Origin: Pseudonocardiales bacterium
Lineage (GTDB): Bacteria > Actinomycetota > Actinomycetes > Mycobacteriales > Pseudonocardiaceae
NCBI GenBank assembly: GCA_023252195.1
Contig: JAHEXI010000001.1
Location: forward strand, 1-64,000
DNA: 64,000 nt
Reading direction: 5' to 3'
This document shows positions 51,986 through 60,349 of this stretch, piece after piece. Both the position numbers and the translations under genes were made by a program. Numbering within the stretch: position 1 is the stretch's first letter; the number at the start of each line of letters is the position of its first letter. Below the pieces are notes generated by a model. The model was given only the letters and a program-made list of their open reading frames with translations. It was not told the origin of the DNA and searched no databases.

Positions 51986-53099
51986 CCGCGCCGGCCACCG
52001 CCTCGCGCAGGGGTTGGATCTCCTCGAGGGGAACAGCAAGGCGCAGGGCGGGGAAGCGTTGCAGGAGCCTGACGAACAGGTACTGCAGCTCCACCCGGGC
52101 TAGGTGGGCTCCGAGACAGAAGTGTGCGCCGTGGCTCAGCGACAGGTGCGGGATGCGCTCCCGGGTGATGTCGAAGCGCTTCGGGTCGGGAAAGACACTC
52201 TCGTCCTCGTTGGCCTCCTGCACGGCGAACATCACGGTGTCCCCGGCGCGCAGGGTGACGCCGTCGACCTCGACGTCGACGGCGGCGTACCGGGTCAGGC
52301 CGCCGCGCCGAGCGGCGCGAATCCGCTCGATCGGGCTGGCGAAGCGAAAGATCTCTTCGACCGCCTGGGCGGCCAGCGCCGGCTCTCCACGCAGCGCCTC
52401 CCGCTGCTCATGATGGGTCAGCAGCAGCAACATGCCCCGGTCGATGATGGCGACGACGGGTACATGCCCGGCGAACAGCAGACCGGCGGCGAGATGGGCG
52501 ATCCCGTCATCGTTGAGCTGCGAGTCCAGCTTGGCAGCATCGAGCAGGTCCGAGATGATGCCATCGTCCGGGATCGAGCGTTTGCGTTCGATCAAGGTGC
52601 CCAGGTAGCGCCACAGCGACTGCAGGCCGCCGCGGGCGACGGCGGGCTTGCTGACCTGCTTGGCCTCGAGCTGCCACCGGCAGAAGTCCGCGCGGTCCTC
52701 GGTGGGCACGCCGAGCAGCTCGCAGATCACCAGCGCCGGCAGCGGGAAGGCGACGGCGGTGTGGAAGTCGGCCGGGGGTCCGCTGCGGGCGAGCTCATCG
52801 AGCAGGGTCTCGACAATCGTCTCGACGCGGGGCCGCAAGCTCTCTAACCGGCGAGCCGACAACGGCGGCGTCAGCAGCTTGCGCATCCGGTGCAGATCCG
52901 CCAACTCCCCCTCCGGATCGGGAATCGGTCCACCGAACAGGCCCGGCTGGGTGAGCCGGACCGGATGCCCCGGGTTGGGATGCGACCGGCTCAGCCGCGG
53001 GTCGGCCAGCAGCTCCCGCACCCGCTCGTGCCCGGACACCAGCCAGGCTGGCCGACCCTGCGTATCGCTCACACGCTGGATCATGTCGGTGGGTGTCAT
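51960..53099 (-). CDS. cytochrome P450 lacking the I-helix acid/alcohol pair
   Basis: 379 residues, class CYP107/105-like by general form. The heme-binding loop reads LSHGAHFCLGAHLARVELQY with the Cys thiolate, and the ExxR motif is EEIFR. The I-helix, normally AGHETT in this group, is AGLLFAGHVPVVAIIDRG, so both the acidic residue and the Thr for oxygen protonation are replaced. The frame opens at 53126; ATG 53099 (MTPTDMIQ) is preferred. No ferredoxin or ferredoxin reductase gene is adjacent. It could be a P450 with non-standard chemistry or a degenerating one; the rest of the sequence looks well kept. Confidence 0.9.
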   Translation of the reverse strand: MTPTDMIQRVSDTQGRPAWLVSGHERVRELLADPRLSRSHPNPGHPVRLTQPGLFGGPIPDPEGELADLHRMRKLLTPPLSARRLESLRPRVETIVETLLDELARSGPPADFHTAVAFPLPALVICELLGVPTEDRADFCRWQLEAKQVSKPAVARGGLQSLWRYLGTLIERKRSIPDDGIISDLLDAAKLDSQLNDDGIAHLAAGLLFAGHVPVVAIIDRGMLLLLTHHEQREALRGEPALAAQAVEEIFRFASPIERIRAARRGGLTRYAAVDVEVDGVTLRAGDTVMFAVQEANEDESVFPDPKRFDITRERIPHLSLSHGAHFCLGAHLARVELQYLFVRLLQRFPALRLAVPLEEIQPLREAVAGAVSELPVAW

Positions 53100-53199
53100 C
53101 GTCGCCCTTCGCCAATAGTCGACCAACCAGCCAGCGCGGAGTTTAGGGTCACCTGGACATTCGAACGCCGCCCCCCGCCAGATCGCACTGCGGCGGTGC

Positions 53200-53269
53200 G
53201 CGTCGTGAACTCGACATCACGCACTTTTTTAGGGCGCCCAAAACGTCGGTATTGTCGAGTTCACGACGC
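53200..53269. repeat. inverted repeat, family B copy 2
   Basis: 17-base perfect arms: GCGTCGTGAACTCGACA (53200-53216) and its complement at 53253-53269, with a 36-base loop that contains ACGTCGGT as in the other copies. It lies between the P450 start and the DedA gene end. Confidence 0.8.
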
Positions 53270-53292
53270 ACACATACTGTGATGGGTGCGGG

Positions 53293-53922
53293 TCAGTGAG
53301 GGGTGCGGTGGTGTTGTCTGCGCCATGCCCAGCGGGCGAGGGCGGCGACGATCAGGGCGCCGGCTGCGGCGAGCAGGATGGTCTGATAGCGGTGGAACCC
53401 GTGATAGATGGCGGGCAGGTGGCCGCCGGCGAAGTAGCCGACGGAGGTCCACACCGCCACCCACGCCACCGCACCCAGCGCGTTGAAAGCCAGAAACCGC
53501 CGCCATGGCATCCCGGCGATGCCGGCGACGACGCCGTTGAGCTGGCGCAGGCCGTCGATGAACCGGGCGACGCCGACGATCTTGCCGCCGTGGCGTCGGA
53601 AGAAGTCTTCGGCTTTGTTGAGGCGCTTTTCGGTCACGAAGATGTAACGGCCGAACCGGAGAACCAGCCGCCGGCCGCCGAAGCGCCCGATCAGGTAGCC
53701 GACGTTGTCGCCGGCGACGGCGGCGAGAAAACCCAGGATGGCCACGCCGGCAACGTTGAGTCGCCCAGCTCCGGCGAAGACACCCGCGGCCATCAGCATG
53801 GTCTGGCCGGGCACCGGTGCGCCGAAGCTCTCAATGAACAGGAACCCGAAGACCGCCAGGTAACCGTACGAGACGAGGATCGGAGCCAGCCAAGCTAACA
53901 CTCCCGGCAGCTCAGGAGCCAC
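53293..53922 (-). CDS. DedA family membrane protein
   Basis: 209 residues of the DedA/SNARE-associated family, polyprenyl-phosphate or lipid flippases. The FGAPVPGQTMLMAAGVFAG motif lies in the first re-entrant region. The conserved GxxxGYxxGRxxG reads GDNVGYLIGRFGGR, and the Arg-containing RFIDGLRQLNGVVAGIAGMP is the second signature. About five helices, then a basic C-terminus (RWAWRRQHHRTPH). A role in lipid-carrier recycling would fit its family. Confidence 0.9.
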   Translation of the reverse strand: MAPELPGVLAWLAPILVSYGYLAVFGFLFIESFGAPVPGQTMLMAAGVFAGAGRLNVAGVAILGFLAAVAGDNVGYLIGRFGGRRLVLRFGRYIFVTEKRLNKAEDFFRRHGGKIVGVARFIDGLRQLNGVVAGIAGMPWRRFLAFNALGAVAWVAVWTSVGYFAGGHLPAIYHGFHRYQTILLAAAGALIVAALARWAWRRQHHRTPH

Positions 53923-54157
53923 CCCACCACCTCCCCAGGTTCCGGGGCGTCTCGTTGCGTCTGCGCTGCCGCCGACGTGCCGCGGCCGAGATTACCCGCA
54001 AGCCGGCCAGCTACCGCCTGGCCGGATGCTTGATAGCGCAGCCCGGTAGTAAAACAGGGGTTTGCGCGGCGCGGATTCGGGAAGTCGAACTCAACTACAC
54101 GGTGTCACGGGCTCCACAACGAGGACAGCGCGGCGGCACGCACTGGGAACGGCGGGT

Positions 54158-55090
54158 GTGGCGATAGTGTGCAACTCGGCTGGCGGCCGGGGACTGGCCC
54201 ATCACGGGTTGCTCCACCCCGCTACCGTGAATGTGGCCGCCACCCTCGCCCCGCTGGTCGCTGATCGGCTCGCCCGCGGCGAGCCGGTGCTCGCGGTGCT
54301 GCCCCCCGCCACCGCTGACCTGCTGCGGAACAGGCTGCCTGCGGCGGCTGGTTTACACACCACCGACCCGGCCGAGCTCTACCGACATCCCGGTCGGGTG
54401 CTGAGCCGTTACCGGGCCTGGATCGGAGACACCAGTCCGTACGGCGAGCCGGTCACCATCGTGGCCGCCCCTGACCCGGACGGTGATAACTACCGTACGG
54501 CGCTGTGGATGCACATCGACGCCGTTACCACGGTTGCCTTGGCCGAGTGCGATCTCACGCTGATCTGCGTATACTCCGACGATCCCAGTACCGCTGATTC
54601 CATCCGCCGAGCGCATCCCAGCCTGCTCAACGGGGCGAGCGTGCCCAATCCGGACCACCTGCCAGCGGAACAGTTCGTGGCCCGATACCCGTTGCCTCCG
54701 CCGGCCGACCTGGGAGAACCCGCCATCAGCCACACCATCGACCACCCGGTGCAGCTGGCCGGGCTGCGTCAGATGATGGCCCGTCACGCCACTAGCGCCG
54801 GGCTGCCCCGGGAACGGTGCGACGATTTCGTGCTGGCCGTCACCGAGGTCGCCAGCAACGCGATCGAACACGGCGTGCCGCCTGCCAGCGTGCAGTTGTG
54901 GACCACCTCGACCTCGGTGATCTGCCAGATCACCGACAGCGGCTGGCACACCCAACCGCTAGCCGGGCTGCTACCCCCCCCGACGACCCAGCGTCGGGGC
55001 CGCGGCCTGTGGATGGCCCACCAGCTCTGCGACGAGTTCTACATGTGGCCGCGGCCCACCACCGTCCGGCTCCAGATGGACCGGACCTAA
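54158..55090 (+). CDS. MEDS-domain / HATPase anti-sigma factor-like protein
   Basis: About 310 residues. The N-terminal MEDS domain (about 1-180), often a sensor in actinobacterial signal proteins, begins HHGLLHPATVNVAATLAPLV. The C-terminal HATPase_c domain (about 195-310), of the RsbW/anti-sigma kinase type, has RCDDFVLAVTEVASNAIEHG (N-box) and a degenerate G-box near RRGRGLWMAHQLCDEF. Such proteins bind sigma factors of the SigB/SigF type; one is encoded at 59497. The frame extends upstream to 54062; I chose GTG 54158. Confidence 0.82.
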   Translation: MAIVCNSAGGRGLAHHGLLHPATVNVAATLAPLVADRLARGEPVLAVLPPATADLLRNRLPAAAGLHTTDPAELYRHPGRVLSRYRAWIGDTSPYGEPVTIVAAPDPDGDNYRTALWMHIDAVTTVALAECDLTLICVYSDDPSTADSIRRAHPSLLNGASVPNPDHLPAEQFVARYPLPPPADLGEPAISHTIDHPVQLAGLRQMMARHATSAGLPRERCDDFVLAVTEVASNAIEHGVPPASVQLWTTSTSVICQITDSGWHTQPLAGLLPPPTTQRRGRGLWMAHQLCDEFYMWPRPTTVRLQMDRT

Positions 55091-55884
55091 CCGTTCTGGT
55101 GGCGCTCGGCGAGCACCTTGTGAGGCACCTGGAGCAGGCGCAGGATGGTGACCAGACCGAGGCCACCGAGCATGTTCCCGAGCGCCGCGAACGCGGCCAG
55201 CTCGAGCCAGTCCAGGTAGCCGAACGGTGCGCCGGCCTGCAGCGCCGCGAAACACACCAGCGACGCGACGATCGCGTGGTTGACCTTGCCGGCGCCGAGC
55301 AGGAAGCCCGCGAGTACTGCCGGCACCACGCGTACCCCGTCGGATTCGGTGGCGTGCTGCAAGTGGGTCATCAGCGTGATGAGCAGCCCGCCGATCAGCG
55401 CGAGGGCGAAGGCCGACCATCCGAAGCCCAGGTCGACATAAGATTGGGCCGCTTCGACGGCGCTGGAGCGCAACGCCGGGAACCCTGCCATCACCAACCC
55501 GGTGAGGACCCACCCGCCGAGGAGGTTGGTCAGCAGGGTCATCGCCCACAACCGGGCCAACCCGACCACGGTGCCGCGCTTGGCGGCGACGGCGACCACC
55601 GGGACCAGGAAGTTCTCGGTGAACAGCTCACTGCGAGCCAAGGTCAGCGCGATGAAACCCGCCGAGAACGCCAGACCGCCCAGCAGCACGCTGTGCGTAA
55701 CGTGCTCCACCAGCAGCAGCGCGAGCACGCCGACACCGACGTCGAGGCCGCCGAGGAAGCCGGTCGCAGCCAGCCCGAGCCAGGACCGGCCCAACCGCTG
55801 TTCCCCCTCGTCGACCAGCCGATCGAACGTCTCCTCGCTGTCCTGCTGGGGGACATCAGGCTCGGCGGCCGTGCGCTGCGTCAT
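55087..55884 (-). CDS. formate/nitrite transporter (FNT) family channel
   Basis: 265 residues with six helices. FNT features: GLAFSAGFIALTLARSELFT then ENFLVP, the mid-chain GGWVLTGL, and a second repeat near LGAGKVNHAIVASLVCF. A hydrophilic N-terminus of about 35 residues precedes the first helix. It transports a small anion such as formate or nitrite; the ligand is not fixed. Its end overlaps the convergent MEDS gene by 4 bases. Confidence 0.88.
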   Translation of the reverse strand: MTQRTAAEPDVPQQDSEETFDRLVDEGEQRLGRSWLGLAATGFLGGLDVGVGVLALLLVEHVTHSVLLGGLAFSAGFIALTLARSELFTENFLVPVVAVAAKRGTVVGLARLWAMTLLTNLLGGWVLTGLVMAGFPALRSSAVEAAQSYVDLGFGWSAFALALIGGLLITLMTHLQHATESDGVRVVPAVLAGFLLGAGKVNHAIVASLVCFAALQAGAPFGYLDWLELAAFAALGNMLGGLGLVTILRLLQVPHKVLAERHQNG

Positions 55885-55942
55885 CAGCGAAGATTAAAGC
55901 CACCGCAGGCAAGCGGCCCAGATCAATGACGGGTGGAAAACC

Positions 55943-56626
55943 GTGACCGGTTCAGCGCGGCTGCCAGGTGCGATCCTGTTCGACATCGACGGCACCCTGG
56001 TCGACTCAAACTACCTGCACGTCAACGCTTGGTTGCGGGCACTGCAGGCAGTGGGACACCCGGTGGACGCCTGGCGGATTCACCGCGGCCAGGGCATGGG
56101 TTCCTCGGAACTCCTGGCCACCCTGTTGGGTGAGACCGCCGAACAGGTCGGCTCGCTGGCCAAACAGCAGCACAGTGAGCTTTATCAGCAGAGCTCGCAG
56201 CTGCTACGGGCCTTCGACGGCGCTCGGGAACTGGTAGCGGCGGTGGCCCAGCGCGGGGTCAAGGTCGTCCTCGCCACCTCCGCCGCGTCCGACGAGCTCG
56301 AGCTTCTGCGGTCCATCCTCGACGTGGAGGACACCGTCGCGGAGATCACCGCAGCCGAAGACGTCGAGACGGCCAAACCGGCGCCCGACCTGGTGCAGGT
56401 CGCCCTGCAACGGGCCGGGGTGGCCGCGGACCGGGCGGTGTTCGTCGGTGACACGGTCTGGGACGTGCAGGCCTGCGGGAAGGCGGGGGTGGCCTGCGTC
56501 GGCGTGCTCACCGGTGGCATCAGCGCCGCCGAACTGACCGACGCGGGCGCGGTCGCGGTGTACGAGGACTGCCGTGCGCTGCTTCGCGACCTCGATACCA
56601 GCCCGCTGGCCGCCGTCTGGGTTTGA
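55943..56626 (+). CDS. HAD-family hydrolase (phosphatase)
   Basis: 227 residues, HAD subfamily IA. Motif I is FDIDGTLVDSNYLHV, motif II is LATSAASDELELL, motif III is Lys in ETAKPAPDLVQVAL, and motif IV is VFVGDTVWDVQAC. The cap lies between motifs I and II. It resembles beta-phosphoglucomutase or phosphoglycolate phosphatases, so dephosphorylation of a small metabolite is likely. GTG start. Confidence 0.9.
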   Translation: MTGSARLPGAILFDIDGTLVDSNYLHVNAWLRALQAVGHPVDAWRIHRGQGMGSSELLATLLGETAEQVGSLAKQQHSELYQQSSQLLRAFDGARELVAAVAQRGVKVVLATSAASDELELLRSILDVEDTVAEITAAEDVETAKPAPDLVQVALQRAGVAADRAVFVGDTVWDVQACGKAGVACVGVLTGGISAAELTDAGAVAVYEDCRALLRDLDTSPLAAVWV

Positions 56627-56722
56627 CTCGGCCGGCTACCTCACGATGAACGTGGGCTTAGGGTTGAAGAGGACCACTTTGGGGTATTTCGTCTCTACGC
56701 GTCCGACTACAGGGAGGCTCGT

Positions 56723-56908
56723 ATGGGAACCGGCGACAAGATTGAGAACCAGGCTGAGGTGCTCAAGGGCAAGGCGAAGGAAGCCGCCGGCCGGGCCACT
56801 GATGATCCGGGGCTTGAGGTAGAGGGCCAGGGCGACCAGGCCCAGGGTCACGTCAAGCAGGCTGGCGAGAAGGTCAAGGATGCGGTGAAGGACATCTTCG
56901 GCAAGTAG
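56723..56908 (+). CDS. CsbD family stress protein
   Basis: 61 residues. The sequence MGTGDKIENQAEVLKGKAKE then AAGRATDD, and GQGDQAQGHVKQAGEKVKDA, is typical of CsbD. These small Lys/Gln/Asp-rich proteins are induced by general stress; in Bacillus csbD is SigB-controlled. GGGAGG precedes the ATG. A SigB/SigF-type sigma factor is encoded 2.6 kb downstream. Confidence 0.93.
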   Translation: MGTGDKIENQAEVLKGKAKEAAGRATDDPGLEVEGQGDQAQGHVKQAGEKVKDAVKDIFGK

Positions 56909-56931
56909 CTAGCCGCACCGCCGCTGGCATA

Positions 56932-56991
56932 CGTGAACTCGACGCGACCGACGTTTCGTTCGAGCGGAACGTCGGTAGCGTCGAGTTCACG
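56932..56991. repeat. inverted repeat, family B copy 3
   Basis: CGTGAACTCGACGC (56932-56945) pairs with 56978-56991, and ACCGACGTT (56947-56955) with 56968-56976, forming a near-continuous 24-base-pair stem. The right arm contains the stop codon of the convergent TrmH gene. Confidence 0.85.
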
Positions 56992-57802
56992 ACGCCGACC
57001 AGCCGTCTTGGTGGGCTCGGGCTTCGTAGAGAAGAAGTGATGCTGAGACCGACACGTTGAGGCTGTCCGCATAGCCCAACATGGGAACGCCCACCCGTCT
57101 GAAGCTGTGCTGATACCAGGGTTTCGTGATGCCATACCGTTCGCTGCCTACGACTAGGGCCGTTCGCCCCGCGTAGTCGAGACGGCGGTAGTTCACGCTT
57201 TCGTCGGTGTCGGCCAGATACACCGTGAAGTGGCGCTTTTGCAGCCACGAGATCGCCTCGCCGGTGTCCTCGAACTCGATGTGCGGCACCCGTACGGACA
57301 TCCCCTGGCTGGCTCGCAGGACCTTGGGATGCGACATCCGGGTACGCCGGTTCGTCAAAATCAACAGGTCTGCCTTGCAGGCGTCCAACGTCCGGATCAG
57401 CGTGCCCAGGTTGCCGGGAATCTCGATGCCGTCGGTGACGAGCACCAGCGCGGAGTCCCCGAACTCGATCGCGTCCGGATGCCAGTGCGGCATCTCGACA
57501 GTGGCCACGATGCCGTCCGGGTTGCCACGCTCGGCCATGCGAGCCATGGTTTTCTCCGAGACCTGAAACGTTCTGCGCGCCCGATCGGCCAACTCATGAG
57601 CGCGCTTGCCGGCTTCGTCGGAATGAGCAAGTTCTTGACACCAGTAGAACGTGTCGATCCGCAGACCGGTGTCGAGCGCGACCTTGGCCGCCCACAGACC
57701 CTCGGCAACGAACAATCCGAACCGGTTGGGTGCCGTGTTGTTCTGGATCGCCAGAACATCTTTGACCGCCGGGTGACTCATGCTGATCTGCTGAAATTCC
57801 AT
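56987..57802 (-). CDS. TrmH/SpoU-family RNA 2'-O-ribose methyltransferase
   Basis: A 271-residue SPOUT enzyme. Motif 1 is VTDGIEIPGNLGTLIRTLDA, motif 2 is LVVGSERYGI, and motif 3 is VPMLGYADSLNVSVSASLLL then YEA. The N-terminal substrate-binding domain is FGLFVAEGLWAAKVAL. It methylates a tRNA or rRNA ribose; the target is unknown. The stop lies inside a family-B inverted repeat arm. Confidence 0.9.
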   Translation of the reverse strand: MEFQQISMSHPAVKDVLAIQNNTAPNRFGLFVAEGLWAAKVALDTGLRIDTFYWCQELAHSDEAGKRAHELADRARRTFQVSEKTMARMAERGNPDGIVATVEMPHWHPDAIEFGDSALVLVTDGIEIPGNLGTLIRTLDACKADLLILTNRRTRMSHPKVLRASQGMSVRVPHIEFEDTGEAISWLQKRHFTVYLADTDESVNYRRLDYAGRTALVVGSERYGITKPWYQHSFRRVGVPMLGYADSLNVSVSASLLLYEARAHQDGWSAS

Positions 57803-57814
57803 GACAACCGCAGC

Positions 57815-58657
57815 TTAGGACGCCTTGCGTCCTGCCTTGGGAGCGGTCCCGGACGCCTCGGCGACGGCGTCGCGCACCTCGCGTGCGGCGGACACGCTGC
57901 GCTGCAACGCCTCCAGCAGGTCCGACATCTCGGTAGGCGCTGGCGGCTGTGCCTCGGTGACGATCTCATGGCCGCGGCGCTTGTCATCGATGAGCCGCTC
58001 TACCCGTTCGGTGTAGGTGTCGCGGTAATCCTGTGGGTTCCACGGCCCACTCATCGATTCGATCAAGGTGGTCGCCATCTCCAGCTCCTTACCCCGGGCC
58101 GGGGTGCGTTGCGGGAGGGTGTCCAGCTGCCCGGCCGGGTCGCGGATCTCGTCGGCGAAGAACAGCGTCTGCAGCGCCAGCACGCCGTCGTCAGCGCGGA
58201 TCGCGGTCAGATACTCCTTGCCGCGCATGACGAAGGTGGCGATACCGGCGCGGTTGGTCCGCGCCATGGCCTCGAGCAGTAGCGCGTAGGGGCGGGCGTA
58301 CTGCTCGCCGTCGGGGGCGAGCCAGTAGGTCTTCTGGAAGTACACCGGGTCGATCTCGCCGGAGTCGATGAAGGTGGTGATGTCGATGCTCCGCGACCGG
58401 CCGGGAGCGATGTCGTCGAGCTCCTCCGGTTCGACGATCACGTAGTCGCCGCCGCCGACGTCTCGGCCCTTGACGATGTCGGCGTAGGCGACCTCCTTGC
58501 CGGTCCGCTCGTTGACCCGCTGGTAGCGGATGCGGTCGGCGGTGCCGCGCTGGAACTGATGGAAGTGAACGGTGTGGTCCTCGGTCGCGCTGTAGAGCCC
58601 GACCGGGATGGACACCAACCCGAAGTTGATCGAACCCGTCCAGATAGCCCGTGCCAT
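57815..58657 (-). CDS. ku: DNA end-binding protein Ku
   Basis: 280 residues, binding double-strand DNA ends for non-homologous end joining. It begins MARAIWTGSINFGLVSIPVG and shows HFHQFQRGTADRIRYQRVNE, KGRDVGGGDYVIVEPEELDD and DPVYFQKTYWLAPDG, all standard Ku landmarks. The C-terminal tail is Lys/Arg/Ala-rich. ATG follows GAGGAGGT. LigD is not encoded in this window. Confidence 0.95.
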   Translation of the reverse strand: MARAIWTGSINFGLVSIPVGLYSATEDHTVHFHQFQRGTADRIRYQRVNERTGKEVAYADIVKGRDVGGGDYVIVEPEELDDIAPGRSRSIDITTFIDSGEIDPVYFQKTYWLAPDGEQYARPYALLLEAMARTNRAGIATFVMRGKEYLTAIRADDGVLALQTLFFADEIRDPAGQLDTLPQRTPARGKELEMATTLIESMSGPWNPQDYRDTYTERVERLIDDKRRGHEIVTEAQPPAPTEMSDLLEALQRSVSAAREVRDAVAEASGTAPKAGRKAS

Positions 58658-58764
58658 CGCCGGTGACCTCCTCTGAGCACACCTTCCGGGATGTCGGCAG
58701 GTGCTCGCCGTCTATGGAGTACCCGATTGAGCAGCTTTCCGCACCAGCCGTCCCGGTTGAGCTC

Positions 58765-58826
58765 GATCGCCGAAAGTGAGCCGTGGGAGTGCAATTCTGC
58801 ACCGTGCGGCCTCACTTTTGGCGATC
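58765..58826. repeat. inverted repeat downstream of the coiled-coil gene
   Basis: GATCGCCGAAAGTGAG (58765-58780) pairs with 58811-58826 with one mismatch. An inner GTGCA-ATTC-TGCAC hairpin sits in the loop. The right arm carries the stop codon of the coiled-coil gene; the repeat lies upstream of ku. Confidence 0.75.
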
Positions 58827-59392
58827 TTCGCCGGCCGATGTCGGTGATGGCGTGGCGAGCCGGTGTTCCAGGTCGTGCACCCGCTGCTGCGCCTCCCGGG
58901 CCGCCCGGTCCGCGGCGTCGAACTCCCGCTGCGCTGACTGGGCGCGGCGGCGCGCTTCGTGCTCGGCCTGGTCAGCGGCCGCCAGCCGGTCCCGCAGCTC
59001 CCGCAATGTCGTGGCCGCGGCATCCACCGCCCGATCGGCGTCGGTCAGCGCGCGCTGTGCATCGTCGCGGGCGGCACCGGCATCGGCGGCCTCGCCGCGC
59101 AGGCGCTCCAGGTCCTGGGACAGCCGGCGCAGCTGTGCACCCTGAAGCTGGCGCTGCGCTTCGCGCAACCCGTCGCCTAGCTGCACCAGAGCACGGAGAG
59201 TTCGTCGGGCTGTTCCCGGGCGAGCAGGTTGGCCAACCACGCCGCTGTGGAGGGACGCCGCAGCGCGCCCATCTGCTTGGCCAGCTCGCGGTCGCCCTGT
59301 TCACCGGTCCGCTTCGCGGCGGTGTTACGGGCCGCGGTGAACTCCTCCCGCGGTAGCGAATACAGCTCATCAGATACCGACTCGAGATCCAC
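58812..59392 (-). pseudogene. frameshifted coiled-coil protein
   Basis: One gene read in two frames. The first part (59392 to about 59185) gives MDLESVSDELYSLPREEFTA, then AAWLANLLAREQPDELSVL, and stops. The second frame continues ALVQLGDGLREAQRQLQGAQ then LRRLSQDLERLRGE and a long Ala/Arg/Glu coiled coil to 58812. In intact relatives these two join directly, so one base is missing near 59187 (or a -1 frameshift is used). The protein family has no known function. If the deletion is a sequencing error, the gene is intact at about 190 residues. Confidence 0.7.
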
Positions 59393-59496
59393 ACCGCAGC
59401 ATGCTCAGACTGATCCGGCGCGCACAAGCCGCCGACCGAGCGGATGATCGACATCAGCCTTTGCCAGGGAGGCTGGCGGCGCGCGGCCGCCGACGA

Positions 59497-60297
59497 TTAC
59501 ACGGAGTTGGACATCCGGTGCCGGAGGAATGTCAGGGTTTGGCGCAGTACCCGCGAGACGTGCATCTGCGAGATGCCGACATGCTCGGCGATTTGAGTCT
59601 GGGTGAGTTGATGGAAGAACCGCAGCGCCAGGATCATCTGCTCCCGGGGAGCGAGCTCAGCCAGCAGCGGCCGCAGCGCTTCGCGATCATCGATCAGGGC
59701 CAGCGCGTCGTCCAGGCCGCCGATGAAGTCGCCGAGCGTCGGGGCATCCTGCCCGGCGCCGAGCATCTCATCCAGCGAAGAGGTTCGGTAGGCCTCGCCG
59801 GCCTGCAGCCCTTCGATCACCTCTGACACCGGTACGCCCAACCGCTCAGCGATCTCGCTGGGCCTCGGCGCCCGACCGAGCTGCTGGGACAGCTCCGCCA
59901 GCGCGCGCCTGATGGCGATGTGCAGATCCTTCAGCCGGCGCGGGACCCGGGTCGACCAGCCGTAGTCGCGGAAGTGCCGGCGTACCTCACCGGTGATCGT
60001 TGGTACTGCGAAGGACAGGAAATGCGAGCCGCGGGCCGGTTCGAAGCGGTCCACGGCATTGATCAATCCCAGGGTGGCCACCTGGATGAGGTCATCCAGC
60101 GGCTCGCCGCGACCGGCGAAGCGGCGTGCGATGTGCTCGGCCACCGGGAGATAACCGCTGATCAGTCGTTCGCGCTGGCGCTTCCGGTCAGGATCGTCGA
60201 CTCCAAGCTCGGCGTAGCGGCGCTGCAGTGGGATCAGATGCGCATACCCGCCGGCTTGGGCGCCGAACGACGCGGTGACGGCCGTGGACTCGGTCAT
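59497..60297 (-). CDS. SigB/SigF-type RNA polymerase sigma factor
   Basis: 266 residues, sigma-70 group 3. Region 2 (about 40-110) reads EPLDDLIQVATLGLINAVDR then FEPARGSHFLSFAVPTITGE, the SigB/SigF/SigG signature. Region 3 follows (RRLKDLHIAIRRALAELSQQ), and region 4 ends ALRFFHQLTQTQIAEHVGIS then QMHVSRVLRQ. ATG 60297 is internal to a longer frame and gives the canonical N-terminus. Control by a HATPase anti-sigma factor such as that at 54158 is plausible; csbD is a candidate target. Confidence 0.92.
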   Translation of the reverse strand: MTESTAVTASFGAQAGGYAHLIPLQRRYAELGVDDPDRKRQRERLISGYLPVAEHIARRFAGRGEPLDDLIQVATLGLINAVDRFEPARGSHFLSFAVPTITGEVRRHFRDYGWSTRVPRRLKDLHIAIRRALAELSQQLGRAPRPSEIAERLGVPVSEVIEGLQAGEAYRTSSLDEMLGAGQDAPTLGDFIGGLDDALALIDDREALRPLLAELAPREQMILALRFFHQLTQTQIAEHVGISQMHVSRVLRQTLTFLRHRMSNSV

Positions 60298-60349
60298 CAG
60301 CAGTGCGCCCCCCAGCCGTTGATCCCCCCTACGAGCGCAACGCCCGACC

